Shown here piece after piece: positions 21,208 through 33,700 of a DNA stretch of 64,000 nt. Position 1 is the stretch's first letter. The number at the start of each line of letters is the position of its first letter. A program made the translations under genes and the position numbers. The DNA lies in NCBI GenBank assembly GCA_024663395.1, contig JANFAH010000001.1:4836001-4900000 (forward strand). Reading direction: 5' to 3'. Source of the stretch: Pisolithus tinctorius. Taxonomy: Eukaryota; Basidiomycota; Agaricomycetes; Boletales; Pisolithaceae. The notes beneath the pieces were generated by a model that was given only the letters and a program-made list of their open reading frames with translations, did not search any database and had not been told where the DNA came from.

Positions 21208-22911
21208 TCAATCATTCTGATCTCCGTCGCCGTCGGATCCGCCATCCACAGGGAGTGTGATCATATCGTTCAAACTGGACCACAAAGAGAACAGTTAATG
21301 ACATCATAAACATTCCGCTAAGTTAAGCGTCCGACTTACCAGTGGACGAACGGCCGAAGTACTCGCACGACGCTCTTGAGCTGTTCAATGAAACCTGAGC
21401 TCAAAACTTGTTCGTCCGTGAAGCTGGCAACAGTAATTCATACACATTATATGCAGTCGACGTGACAGAACTTACGTCCGCGAGACCGCTAGCGATCGGC
21501 ACTTTAAGAGATCGATATCCCTGTCATTGCATGAGTGAATTTCAACCATACACAGTGAACCTGCTCTCACTTATGGTGTTTGTTCACACCTTTTGGAGCT
21601 GTTTTCAACTCATCCTCGTGGCCAAACACACTTTGGCGCTTTCCATCCGGATGAGGTCGTGGCTCCCCGAAGTTCGCCACGAATTCCGGGTTAGAAAGTA
21701 TCTCACGAAGCCGATCCGGTGAGTGCAGTATGTGATTCCTGGTGTACGGGGAAGGGACTGTAGGTATTTCGCAGGGCTATCAACGTGACAAACCTGATGG
21801 TTGACAGTTCATCTTTCCCGGGACACCACGCCCCGGCCGCAATTATGCTTTCGTCTCCCGGCTTGACTTGACAATTGTTAGCATATTCTTTATGTAGAAG
21901 GTACCCGAGAATAACCTACTCGATCTGATTTTAGGATCCGTTAGACTCTAGCGGAGTACCGGAAACAACAAACATGGAAAGACTTACATATGGTCTGCAT
22001 GGAAGACAGTCAGTAGTGAGTAGGTAACCAGGGCTAGGACTAACAGAACGCAAAGATCCCCTTCCTCCCACTTCTTGAGAAGCTTGCGGACAGTCCCGTC
22101 TTGTACGGAGTCTTGTCGTTGCTGAAGCGTATCTACGTCATAGTGTAAGCGTGTATACGTTGTGGCATTTGAAGCCTCACGTCACGGTAGATTCTATGAA
22201 TTACGTCTTTCGGTGGCAGAGGAGGAATTTGCGGGTCGACGCTGACAAGCATTTCGCTGAAGGCTTCAATGAATTCCTTGAATTCCTTTTCACATCGCCT
22301 GTATACGGGTTCTGCTAGAGATGAAATGCGCTCGAAGACCCGGAAGCAGGAAATATACCATGGAGTTTGAACCTGACTCAGGGGTTAAAACTTACTAAAC
22401 CAGAGAAACTGGTAGGACTCTCACCACCCGCGTTCGTTGCAGCTTGGGTTTCGCAATTGAGCCAGGAAGTCGAGAGTGTGCTGCGAAATTTGACCGTTGG
22501 AACCTCCAATCAAATATCAGCGACGAAATATCCAATAGACTTGCAGGGACACTCACCCCACCCCGTTTGAGGAGCCTGGACGACCTTGCCTACGACCTCT
22601 TGACCATCTTTGAGATCAATGTCCGTGACGTCTTCGGCTTCGGCATCGTCTTCTGCCCGGGCTTTACGCTTCTTTTTCGCTGGAGAACTGTGACCTCCTT
22701 TACGTTTTCCGCGCGAAGATGTTGATGCAATCTCTTTGGGCACCGCTTTGGTCGACTTAGAGGTGGCTCCGCGTGGACGCTTCTTTCCTCCTTTGCAAGT
22801 GGGTTCGTCGTCTAGAGCATCGCTGTCCAGCGACGTCTTGCTGGAGACGTCACTCTCATACCCTGAGCGTGCTTCATTGGTTTCTTGGACATGGAGACGT
22901 GGTGATGGCAT
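21208..22911 (-). CDS. DUF2461 (TIGR02453) family protein with basic N-terminus
   Basis: The first exon (start 22911) encodes a Ser/Asp-rich and then strongly basic region (KKRPRGATSKSTK, SSPAKKKRKARAEDD) that looks like a nuclear localisation signal. Downstream exons read LDFLAQLRN-type helix, VYRRCEKEFKEFIEAF, VDPQIPPLPPKDVIHRIYRD, FSNDKTPYKTGLSASFSRSG, and the terminal FVHCLNDMITLPVDGG. The RIYRD...FSNDKTPYKT element is diagnostic of DUF2461. Bacterial and fungal members have no established biochemical role, so function is unknown. The gene has many introns, and the exons between about 21700 and 22350 were recognised by motif only. It is followed 133 bases upstream by the next minus-strand gene in tandem. 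Confidence 0.85.
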
Positions 22912-23044
22912 GTTGGTGGACGAGTCACGACACCCGCGTCGAGACGCGTAGCTAATGAGACTAATTAATACACGTCATGGTGGAGAAACCTCGGTTCACG
23001 GTGCCCATGATATAGTACAAGATGATCAAACGAATGTAAGAATG

Positions 23045-23784
23045 TCAATCATCTTCGTGAATTATAACTTTCTGTTCTGATGATATCAGGCGTGTCTCCG
23101 ACGCTGCTTCGATATTCGCGAAGACTGCTTCAACAACTTGTTGCTCAGCGTTCGCAAACTCCTCATCCTCGTCACTCTCTTCCCCCGGTTTCCTGAATAC
23201 TAATTCTGTCCCATTGACAATCCGACGCTTTTTGACAGGTGCTTCCGCGGTATCGTCCATTCCGCCGTGGTCGTCACCGTCAGCGTTCTTTTCGGCCGAC
23301 TTAGCCTTCATTCGTTCTTTCTTCTTCTGTCTTCTAGCACGATTCTTAGCAGTCTTAGCTTCAGCAAGCGCCTCTGCCTCTTTCCTCTTCCTTTCGAACT
23401 CGGCCTCTTCAGTCTCCTACATACAGCATCGCGTGTCAGAAAAGGTTGAGCGTTATGACATGCACATGATCACACCTTTCTTGTAGCTTCCTCCATTAGT
23501 TTCAGCCGTTCGTACTCTCGTCTACGACTAGCCTTATATACATGAAATTCGCCGCTTCCGGCTCCTGCGCTCGATCCTTGCACGTTCTTCATCATTTCCC
23601 TCGCCGCACGAATGGTTTTCTCCTTCGGTGGAGGTGGAATGTAAGCTGGTTTGCTCGGATCTTTGAGAAGCCGCTCAAGTTGAACGCGCTGATGATCAAG
23701 CGGGGTGACCGCATGACGCACGGTTTGGCCTGGCGCTGGAGATGCTGAATGTGAGTTGGGCGCGGGCGAGTTCGTCGCCGACAT
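23045..23784 (-). CDS. PRKRIP1-like (DUF1168) nuclear protein
   Basis: Two exons, 23784-23476 and 23416-23045, joined by the intron 23475-23417. The protein starts MSATNSPAPNSHS, then LDHQRVQLERLLKDPSKPAY, then VQGSSAGAGSGEFHVYKASR with RREYERLKLMEEATRK. The SSAGAGSGEFHVY block is the signature of the DUF1168/PRKRIP1 family. A lysine/arginine/glutamate-rich helix follows (EAEALAEAKTAKNRARRQKK) and then an acidic tail. Human PRKRIP1 is a spliceosome C*-complex component that also binds PKR; a splicing role is the likely one here. The long charged helix fits its extended structure in the spliceosome. Confidence 0.87.
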
Positions 23785-23992
23785 GGATAGTGCAGTAAAG
23801 ACAGTATAACAAACACAAGTAAACAAAGATGTCCTTAACCACTGCGCCAACGTCTGACAGCTTTCGACATTTTGCAGCTTCCACAGCCTCCCTTTCGCTC
23901 AACCAAATGTTTCAGGCCGTAGATCCGGTTGTACATGTGGTGTCCCACGAGTGTGGTGGGGTTAATTTCGCTGAGCCGAACCCGACTTGAAA

Positions 23993-25053
23993 TTATGGAT
24001 CCCGTTCAAAGAGGGCGACCATTCCATATGCAGCAGCCGCTGCGGCCCCACCCACCATTAAGGTGCTGACTGCACCCCATATGTATCCTGCTGCGTCATT
24101 ACCGGCACCAGTAACCCGGGCCTTAATAGCGCCGAAGACAAGTAGGACAACTCCAGTGAGAATGCAGGAGTAAAGCAGAGCAACGTGGGCACGGCTGATG
24201 AAGAAGTACGGGATCAGGGGGACAATGCCGCCGACCAGGTAACCGAGTCCAATTGTCATAGCAGAGAGGTAAAGTCTTCTGGTTGGTACTTCCTCTGTTA
24301 AAACAACTGGTCAAATATATCGGAGAAGGGTGGGAAGTCACTACATACTGAGTCCTTCACCAAATTTGAGTAAGAACGCAGTGAGCCCGACATCATCTTT
24401 CCATCTGAGTTGTTGTCGTTCTTCGTCTGCTGGACCTTCGGTCCCTTCGCATTCGGCCGCTTGCAAACTTTTAGTGACCGCCTGTGCAGTGGGCACGTCG
24501 ACGCCAACCGGTCCTAGTATCGCATAAACTTCTCTCTCCATTTCACCATCGCAACTACGTTGCACCCGACCGGAAATGTGCCGTTTTAAGAACCCGTAGT
24601 GATCTCTTTCGGCTTGCGATGCCAGGAAGCCACCGACGCCCATGGAGATAGCACCCGCGATAAGCTCTGCTATACCGCCAAGAACTACAAGTCTGGATTC
24701 TCCAAGGGACGAAAGACCGGCCGTGAGGGCAAAGGGGACGGTGAGACCGTCAGACAAACCAATCACGCTAATAAAAGTGCTGAGAAGAGATAGTGGTCCA
24801 ACAGCATGATAACCCACACGTCACGAACGATGTCCGGATCGACTAATGTGCGGTCGTCGTCATCCTTGAGGTCCTTGCAACATATGCCGCCTTGGCGGCC
24901 ATGCCGACCGCACTTTGCATGGAGAGGTAAGGGTACTCCAGGATTTGCAGATTCTAGAGTCCATACTGGTGGTTTTGGAGGGTTGTTTGAATCCCTGTTG
25001 ATGGAGATAGGCGCAGCAAGTTCGCCATTCGTTTCTGAAGACATGGAGGCCAA
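23993..25053 (-). CDS. CCC1: Vacuolar iron/manganese transporter CCC1 (VIT family)
   Basis: Exon 1 (start 25053) encodes a soluble N-terminus ending in LVDPDIVRDV. A 50-base intron joins it to VIGLSDGLTVPFALTAGLSS, the first transmembrane segment of VIT proteins. LGGIAELIAGAISMGVGGFL with the following AERDHY, then an intramembrane-side loop rich in Glu and Asp, is the metal-binding domain region. The last exon has SAMTIGLGYLVGGIVPLIPY, ALLYSCILTGVVLLVFGAIK and GAVSTLMVGGAAAAAAYGMV, making five membrane segments. Ccc1 moves cytosolic Fe2+ and Mn2+ into the vacuole to prevent iron toxicity. I did not see a clear GATA-type iron regulatory site in the short upstream region. Confidence 0.93.
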
Positions 25054-25358
25054 ACTGAACCTCCTCCGAGCTGGCGCCTTTGGTGTAGATGATGATGATG
25101 ATCTACGCGATCCACATTAACATCTTGCTCATGCAACGATTCCTATTGGCTGGCCGAGGCCCCACTCTAGTCACCGCCTTCGGAATTCTCCGGAGACCCC
25201 AGTTCCACTTCATTAACTGTGTAATCTGCTAGTAGTCACACACAAGTACGTGTCCGTAATGCTTTGAGCTACCCTAAGGAGTCTACCAGAAGAGAAAACT
25301 ACACTACACAATGTATTGCGATGGACGAAAGATACACGAGAGGGCAGAGAAACAACAC

Positions 25359-26421
25359 TCATACGACTGAGGTGAGTCGTTAGCGGAGTCCGAGAAGATG
25401 CATAAGGGATAGACAACTCACGAAGTACTGCGTTCACGCAACCGTCATTCTCTGGATTGTTGGTAATTTGAGCATACTTCCCAAAAACCACCTTGCCACC
25501 CGTAGTAACCATCCCCAACTCAGATACGTTCACCTCTATCACAGTCCCTTTAGTTAAGACACCCAACTGGGTGTACATCGGTGATTGGGGATTTTTCTTG
25601 ACACCCAATATTTGCAACTGGAAGGTCGCTTTCAGATCAGCTACAAAGAGTCAGTCAAATACGGAGTACAAGGTCCACATTGCACATCACGTACGATGCG
25701 TCACATTCGCTTTCTTGTATCGCAGTGCCATTGGTCGAATGAACCGTTCCATTTTCACTGGTTTACGTGTGAACCCTTCACCGACAAATGTAGCCTTCGT
25801 CACCATGCGCTTCCACGATTTACTCTTCTTCGTCCCCGTCTTCACTACTTTGAACATCTCATCTTCCGCAATACCCCGCACTTTCGGTAACGGTACAGAG
25901 TATTTTGCAGCCTTGTCCTTCCGCTTTTGCTTGATCGCAGATGACAAAGCCTTTGCATCCTTTTGTCCCTCGCGATCGAGAAGGTATGCAGGCAGGGCAC
26001 CATCCGGTACGGAGGATGAATCGGCTTGCTTCACATTGCGCTCGTCGTGGACTTTGAGAGTCTTCTTGAGCTGGACTTTTTCTCGATGACGCTTAGCGTG
26101 AAGGAGTTTCGCCCTCAAGCCGAAGGTCTTTTGGGCAATTGCAGAGGATTTGTGAACCGCACGAGCTTCCTTCTTCCGTCTGTACAATGCCCTTTAGCGA
26201 TTAATCGTTGTGTGCTGCATCAGGGCCACGCACTTTCGCTCATAGTAATCTAACCGTCTACCATGCCGTTTGATATGTTCCTCGATATATTCATTCTGGA
26301 AACAAATCCTTTAGACACTTGGGTGCACGTTCAGATGTCCTATCAGACTTACTTGCGGCTGAGGGAGTGAAAGGCGGTGTCAACAACACACGTTCCTTGA
26401 GCTCGCAAACTGACTTACCAT
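25359..26421 (-). CDS. NSA2: Ribosome biogenesis protein NSA2
   Basis: The start codon is alone at the end of exon 1 (26421-26419). Intron 26418-26359 is followed by a 6-base exon CCGCAA (26358-26353), then intron 26352-26296, and the next exon begins AATGAATAT; together they give MPQNEYIEE, the invariant Nsa2 start. Then [94 protein letters not shown], and [20 protein letters not shown]. The last intron ends before TC GTA TGA, giving the C-terminal AVLLV. Nsa2 joins pre-60S particles and is needed for 27SB rRNA processing. Protein length is about 260, as usual. Confidence 0.95.
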
Positions 26422-26502
26422 TGTAAACGGAGAAGAGGACTTCGGAGAATGCCGAATAAGGTCTGACACGTACACCGCAGCTGTCTTCCGCACGAAACGA
26501 CG
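26422..26502. promoter_or_regulatory. 81-bp divergent promoter between NSA2 and YIP1
   Basis: Only 81 bases separate the two predicted start codons, so both 5' UTRs and both core promoters must fit here or overlap transcribed sequence (for example the NSA2 5' introns). No TATA box is obvious. The region is inferred to be a compact bidirectional promoter; it depends on both start codons being right. Confidence 0.45.
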
Positions 26503-27428
26503 ATGTGGCAGGACACTGCAAACCAATATGGCGTCGCGTCGACTTCACAAACTAACGTGCCGCTACAGTTTTACGCGGCAGAGTCATATCAAAGCCAGTT
26601 TTATCCCAGCTCCCGGTCGAGTTTGGAAGGCGCTGTGAACACCGGAGGCGTCACTCCGTCTTATGGGGGCAGTATTCAACAGCCAGGTGGATGGTGGACT
26701 GCATTTGGTACCGGAGGATTTGAAGGGGAACCACCACTGCTGGAAGGTGCGAAGCAATCCGGACAAGGATTCCCACCGCGTTCATATTTTGGATGTTGCA
26801 GAACTTGGCATCAACTTCTCCCATATACAAGCAAAATCAATGACCGTGCTGAACCCTCTGCAGCATGTAGACGAACGTATAATGGATGATGCAGACCTCG
26901 CTGGCCCTCTTCTCTTTTTCTTCTGCTTCGGTATGCTCCTACTATTGGTAAGCCTCGGTCACTATGGGTTCCTCTGATGATCCTCACATATGAGTAGTCT
27001 GGGAAGCCCCAATTCGGGTACATCTATGGCTTTGGGTTGCTCGGGTCTATTTCAATATACACACTCCTCAATCTCATGTCTGACAAGGGCATTGATGTTT
27101 ACCGTGTTGTGTCTGTGCTGGGATACTGTCTGCTCCCCATGGTTGGGGTGGGTGCTGTTAGTGTTGTGGTAACTTTGGAGTGCGTTCCGCTTCTCGACCT
27201 AATTCAAGAAATGCTAACCACCGACTTCGCAGCGGTGTTCTCGGCTATATGCTCTCCATTCTTTCAATTATATGGTGCACATACGCTGCATCAGGAATCT
27301 TCGTCGCTGTGTTGCGCATGTCTGACCAACGTTTACTGGTTGCGTACCCCGTAGCATTGCTTTATGGATGCTTTGCACTTTTAAGCGTCTTTAATGTAGG
27401 GGCGGGTAGAGCAGGGGTTGGGAGGTAG
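26503..27428 (+). CDS. YIP1: Yip1-family Golgi membrane protein YIP1 (YIPF5)
   Basis: Four exons. The N-terminus is a hydrophilic Ser/Gln/Gly/Tyr-rich region (SYQSQFYPSSRSSLEG, GGWWTAFGTGGFEGEPPLLE) followed after an intron by ELGINFSHIQAKSMTVLNPL and DDADLAGPLLFFFCFGMLLL, the Yip1 DxxLxGP motif. The second and third introns join KPQFGYIYGFGLLG, RVVSVLGYCLLPMVGVGAVS, and GVLGYMLSILSIIWCTYAAS, SDQRLLVAYPVALLYGCFAL. Five membrane segments are visible. Yip1 partners Yif1 and Rab GTPases in ER-to-Golgi vesicle transport. The start ATG at 26503 is the first in frame; the extreme N-terminus is variable in the family so the start is moderately sure. Confidence 0.92.
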
Positions 27429-27709
27429 ATGACACCATGTCCTATTTCAACTTATTGCAGATACCGTGGAACGCCATTTCCTCCTACCCCACGCTCTTCA
27501 AATAGCCTATCATTTCTTCTACGGATCTTCTTGCACCCCCAACAATATCTGAGGCAGGCAAGTCATTATCTCAGGTGCGCATATCCTACGATAGTAAAAG
27601 AGTATAGTATCCGAGTGCAAGTACCGCTGAACGTAAATAATAATACTTCAATGTGGTGTGTATGAATGAACTGTCTGCCTCCGGTAGCCACAAACAGGTC
27701 CCTGGATTC

Positions 27710-30700
27710 TTAGACTAGCTTTCGCTCCCTCTCCATCCGCTCAGTCGGTAACTGCTTGCTGTAGAGGTTCAATAGTCCTTCCATAATCTTCTCCAATGGT
27801 GTCGTTGCATATTCGTGAACGTACTGTGGTAGAGAATCTTCTAGACTGAAGCCAGATTTCTTCATGAAGAAAGGGTGCATCACGTCCGGAGTTGCCTCTC
27901 CCAGCTGCCGTAGAGTCAACTTTTGAATCCTCCTTTCGCGCGGCTCGTAGACGATAGCCATTGTAAGGGGAGATGAAGTGCTGACATTCGCTTCCTGAGA
28001 CTGTGGAACTTGCTTGGTGGGGAGAGAAGACTCTGAGCTGGGCTGCTGAAGCTTAGAAGGTTGAATCGAATGAGACGTAATCGTATCCCCGTCCGATTGT
28101 GCTGTATCGAGAGAATGTGCTTCGGGTGTATTCCAATGCCCTTTCTTTCGTACCCCCGATATGCTCGCAGCAGCGCCTGTTTGAGTTTGCAGCTGAGCCA
28201 TCTCCCGTGAAAGATTCTTCCGCAGCCCAGTTAGCCACGAGTACAGCGCGACATTCAAAGTTATGTAGATGTCCTCAGGTTTTCTGTCGGCTCGTCCCTG
28301 GAACGTACTGTAGAAGTCGTACAGAAGGCGTTTCGATGGTTCTTCACTGGGTTCCTCAGTTATCATGAGCATTCTCATAGATGGCAGGCCAACGATATTC
28401 GCTTCCGTGGGGTTCTTGAAGAGCTGATCTACCCATGATCTATCACTGGAAACGGCAACTGAAGGTGGCAGGAACGGCTGAAGCTGACTGAATTTGGAGA
28501 TGTTAAGTCTTGTGAACGACAAGTGTATTTCCCTGCGGGACGGTCGCCCGTCCACGACTGCCCGATGCAAGCTGGCTTGCACGTCCCGCCCGATAAATGA
28601 TGCAAGTTCTACGTCTGCCATTGCTCGTGGGAAGCAAATGAGCCTCAAAGTTTCAAGGCGGAAACTCATTTGCTGGCGGATGACGTAGGACAATTCTACT
28701 TCAGCTTCCTTGAGCCGGTTTCTCGCAGACTGGAAGAAAGCGGAGGCAACTTCTGTCAGAGGGTTACTAGGCTTGGGGCTCTGCGTGGCGCGAAATGCCT
28801 CTGATTCTCGGCTTGCTGCTAGTCTTTGAGATGCGATGCTGGTTTTGAACCTGTTTGCATAGAGCATCAATTTAGGGAGGCTTGTGATTGTTGCCAACGC
28901 AGTGATTTCTTTCCCCTGAACGGTGAACGCCAAAAGAAGACGTCGATCTCCGTTTCCCAGCTCAGAAGTGAGACGACTCCAATCGTCGCGAATATCCACT
29001 TGGATGGGGTCCGCTCTAAACCCATTGTCAATGGAAAAATGCCACGCCATCAGTGAACACTGACTTGTATACCAACAAACGCTGTTGCTCCGAGTCGAGT
29101 TCCGCGTTGAGGGCGCCACTCGTCATCGTAAGTTCCAGCAGCCGCGCCGTTCGTGACTCACGTGACTCCCGCGTCAGGGAGTCCTCGCTCCTGCGGACCG
29201 TGTGGAAGATGCAATTAGGGACGACAATATGACCCGAAACATTCCCTCTAGCTAGAATGGCAACATCTGCCACAGAGAGAGACACTTCAGAGCAGCTCTC
29301 GGAGAAACGCGTGCGAACAAGGGCTTCTTTAAGATCGAGAGTAATGAGACTGATTGATTGCCCGAGGTCGACAGTAACTTCTGTCCTGCGAATTGAAAGC
29401 ACAACAGTTGTGGTGACGTCCTGTGTTCCCGCTGGACTGAGAGGCTGGGCCGACGGCGGAACAGCGTACGGTTCTCCTGTATTGGAGCTTTGTTCCGAGA
29501 TCAAAGGAATGCGGTCCAGCCAAACTGCTTTGGAGCATAGAATATCTTGCAGACGCGAAAAGCGTACACCTCCAGCGATGTCCGTGTTGACAAGGACAGA
29601 TATCGAACCCTCCGGATTCCCTTCGCCATCCTCGACCTTGGTAAAGGCTAAGGAGAAGGCGAGATTGCGGGCTGCGAGGTTGACACAATCATCGCTAAGA
29701 AAGCCATGTTTAAGCCCCACTGTTAGACCATCCACAGATCCAGTAAAGGTCAACCTATGGGCTCCCGGGGAAACGTTCACAATAAAACCGCCACTTTCCC
29801 ACCTGAGAGCCGCAATGACGTTCACGTCCGGTTGGCACGTGAGTTGCAAGGTCGATTTGTCAATGCGCAGTGAAAAGTTTATCTGCAAGCTAGATGTGGG
29901 GGAAAAATCCTCCGGAGGTGCAGAAGGCAGGGATCCACGAGACGAGTCTCTGTGTTCCGAAGTAAAGGATGCTTGCGTGTCCTGTCGACTGGAGCTCTTC
30001 CGTATCCGGGCTTGGACTTGATCGGTCACCTCAGTGACAAATGGTAATAAGTCGGGATGGAGTGTGTTTTGGCTCGAGTGAATCTTGCTTTTGAAGATCA
30101 GCATAGGCGCTTGCACAGACCCGGATGTGCCCGGGACATCAGCCAACGCTCGATACTCGATCCATGCCGACAAAACTGGCAGTTTGACTACCTCTATCTC
30201 CCTCGTTGAGGGGTAATTATCGTCGTCGTGATGACTGCCAAAAACTGGATAAGGCCGCTGGGATGGACTACGTATGCGAATTTGCCCGCTGTCGAATACA
30301 AGCGCTGTAAACATGTTTAGTGCCGGGAGCGCGTTGGAATAACTTTCGGTCGAGGGACTCGTGCTGAACGACTCCGATGCCTGAGGAGCCATCCCCGTGC
30401 TGGCCAAGCGTTCCATCCTCTCCCGTCCGTGGCGATATACGTCAACCAAGGAGAACACGTAATTTGAGATGGACGAATCAAGATCCAAAACGAATCCACT
30501 GACATTCCCAGCGATCCAGATATGTCGTTTAAAGTGTGAGGTATTGGAGCGTAGCTGAACCTTCATTTCGGGATAGCACAGGCGATTCTGGGTGGGGTGG
30601 TTCTCAGCAATGAAGTCCATCGGGATCCATTGCCTAAACCTTGAATACGTTTTTCAGCACTATGCACGGGAGGGATAAGGAACTGTAATTACCGGTTTAC

Positions 30701-33700
30701 AAATTGGAAGGATAATTCTTTCGTGGTCATCTGACCTACTTCGCCCCTCTGAGTGTGAAACTTGATCCGACGCACAGAGAATAAGAAGGCGCGGACAGCA
30801 GAGAAGTTACAACTGGCCGACATTGACAACTCCAAGCTCTGATCAAAGGACAATGGAAATGCGACACCAATCCTCTCAATGTTTACGGTGATACTGTGTT
30901 TGCTCAGCCACGAGGTGCTCTGTTCGAGATCCGGTTTCCGGCGCTGAACTTCGAAGGTCTTGAGAATGGTCCGAGTTTTCTCCTTGAAAGCTTCCAATTC
31001 TGCTGTCCTCTGACTTCTTCTGATGAAAAGCTCAGCCTAGAAATGTGTTGGTACATGGAATAAATTCGAGGAAAAGGTCTAAATACCCGGTGGTGATCAA
31101 TGAAATCCCCAAGTTCGCTTATTGAACTCGGTTGCATGACAGCCTGGATTTTTGGAATGGACACATCTAGGCGATCGCCTTCGGCCGCGACGGAAACATC
31201 AATGATAATGAAAGCCGATTTATGGTTGCGATCGAAGGCATGCTCTGGTTTTGCTTCTCCGCTGCCAGGGGCTAGAGATAGCGCTATGTCCCGGAGGGCA
31301 ATCTTCCACGCAGCGTAGCCACCTCTTTTGGTGATACCTCCAACCACATTCTCGCACTCCAAGTAAAATGTGGATGCGGGACCTTCCAGGCCAATTCTGA
31401 ACCCTTTCAGGTTGACTTGAACGTTGTATCTACTAGGTTTCGATTCCGGCCTTGCGATCTCGGGGTCCATTGGTCGTGTTCGGCGGGTCTCCTCGATCAA
31501 GTCCATCAAATCTGTGAAGTCTCGTCCAAACTTCTGCTGAACAACGAGCAAGGAATCCCAATGTGAAGGTTTCAGCTTCACGTTAGCGAACTCCAGGGCA
31601 GCTAGCAAATCCACATTATCCTTCCCCTGATGACCAGTCAACGCTAGAGCAGGCAAGACAACTTTAACGCGGGGAACCTCTGTGCCATCATCCATGCTAC
31701 GTGATTTGTAAGATATAGCCAGGGTTTGGGACTGCACTTGAAGGCCAAATGTTCTCTGCCTCTTCGTTGTGGCATACGGTACAGATGCGACGAACGCTGT
31801 GCTGTTTCGTACAGTCCAGGATAGCCAGGTCCCTCTCATGATTTGTAGGGTCACATTACAGGTGCCAATAGTGCCGTTAAACAAGACGTTGGGGTCCTGA
31901 TGCTTTTCTGCGTGCGAAGCTGGCAAATCTAAAGAGGTTTGGTTGCCCTTGATTTCGGATATCAGGCTTTCAGCTGCAATCCCAAATGCGGGTAGGAAGT
32001 CGGCCTTCCACTCTTCGATGAAGCGATATAGCCGAATGGCGCTACGGGGGACGCTGAGGATAATGTCGTCCAGCGAGAAGACAAGGCGCAAGGTATTTGA
32101 TGTGCGATCGCTCCGTTGGATCACGTTGAAGCTGCCCTTGACGAAAGTTAAAGATGCAAGGGAACCGCGTTCGGGTGCGAGGACATTGGTATCGCCCTCC
32201 CTCGACTGAGCCCGGACATGGAGACTTCCGAAAGTGCAGATGTGATTCGTCGAGTCCATTCCGGCGTCTGAGCGGGTGAGGGCTGAAGAACATAGATCCA
32301 ATGAAGACCCCCCTAGTTCGAAAATGATATTTTCCGCTGCTGCTCGTGCATCCAAATTACCAACCTGGACTAAAACGATGACATGAGACGGCACGACGCT
32401 TGCTGAGGAACCACGATTGAAGCCCATATCATAGTGTTTTCGCACTCGAACGATTCGCTGAGCAAAGTCGATCAAACGGGGAGAAACTACCAGAGAAATA
32501 TTAGCGGCGGTAGCCACGATGCAACTCTGGCTGGTAAGAAGGCTGGTAGACGGGTCCTGGGGAAGTAAGTGCGCGGCTGCCTGCGAATCGGACCGATATT
32601 CTAGATACAGTGTTGTTGTAGCCAGATAACTCTGTGACGTGGGCGTATTCGACAGCACGGCGAAGCGCAGGGAACCAATCCTACATGAGGCTGAAGTCAT
32701 GGCCAATGCCATCTGTGGAGTGGTCGTTTTCTCCATTGGGTACATCATCTGCCCCAAGGAGGAATGGGTCAAATCGTCAACGTCTACCATGATATTCAAA
32801 AGACAAGTCCTGAGCAGGTCCTGATCGTCCATCTCGCCTGGGACTTCCTTGTTCGCCGGCAAGAGAGGTCCGCATAGCCGCAACACAGAACGCATGTGGA
32901 AAAGAAATTTGAAGTGTGGATCTCTCCGTAACGCATCGGGAAGTCCTCGTTGGACCAAGAAAGATGGCTGCATGACGGAGAGCGGATCAACGACAGTACG
33001 CTCTTTAGCTCGTGAGAGAACTTGGCGAACAAGTGTGGGGAAGCAACTCGATAGAGCCAATTGCCAGTCTTCATAAGTCGCTGCTAGCCGCTCAAAATTC
33101 ACCTTCGTGGCAAGCAGTAGAGCGACTATGTGCTCCGGATCCGACGGGCCAATCTGCGTCATCAGTTTTTCGCTGCAAATGACTAATCTTCCGCTTATAT
33201 AGTTTGCTTGAATGCTGTCCAGCGACAGAGAGTACTCTGGATGGGAAGCGGTTGGCACACCAGACGGACTGCTAAGGCCAGCATAGAGCGCCTGGCAATC
33301 CAGTTGAAAATTGGCAGATCGATTCTGGGGAGCGCACTTGAAGAGCAGTCCGGTTAGGGAACAATATGCAGTGAGGTCAACACAGCCGTTGTCGGGGACA
33401 ACACTCGAAGACGGCTGATCCAAGTTCACTTTGCAATGAACTTGTTCTACGAGCTGAACATGCAAGGAGTGCAGGTTTATGTCGAACGAGGGTAGCACAG
33501 AATCCGATGGTATGCCTGACTCAGTGAAGTTCCGCAGATGTTGACACATGAAGGTGTCCAACAGTAGCTCGTCACTGAGATTCTGTCGAGAACTGAGTAA
33601 ATAAGCTTTCACAGTGTAGAAAAGTCTTACATGGTGTTTGACTTCATCTCTGATGGTGGACACAAAGATAATAATAAGTGGAGTAATCAATATCTCAAAT

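Noticed and set aside
29257..30021. 254-codon plus-strand open frame
   Set aside because: It lies antisense to a large CSF1 exon, has no start context or family motif and is explained by codon bias of the opposite strand.
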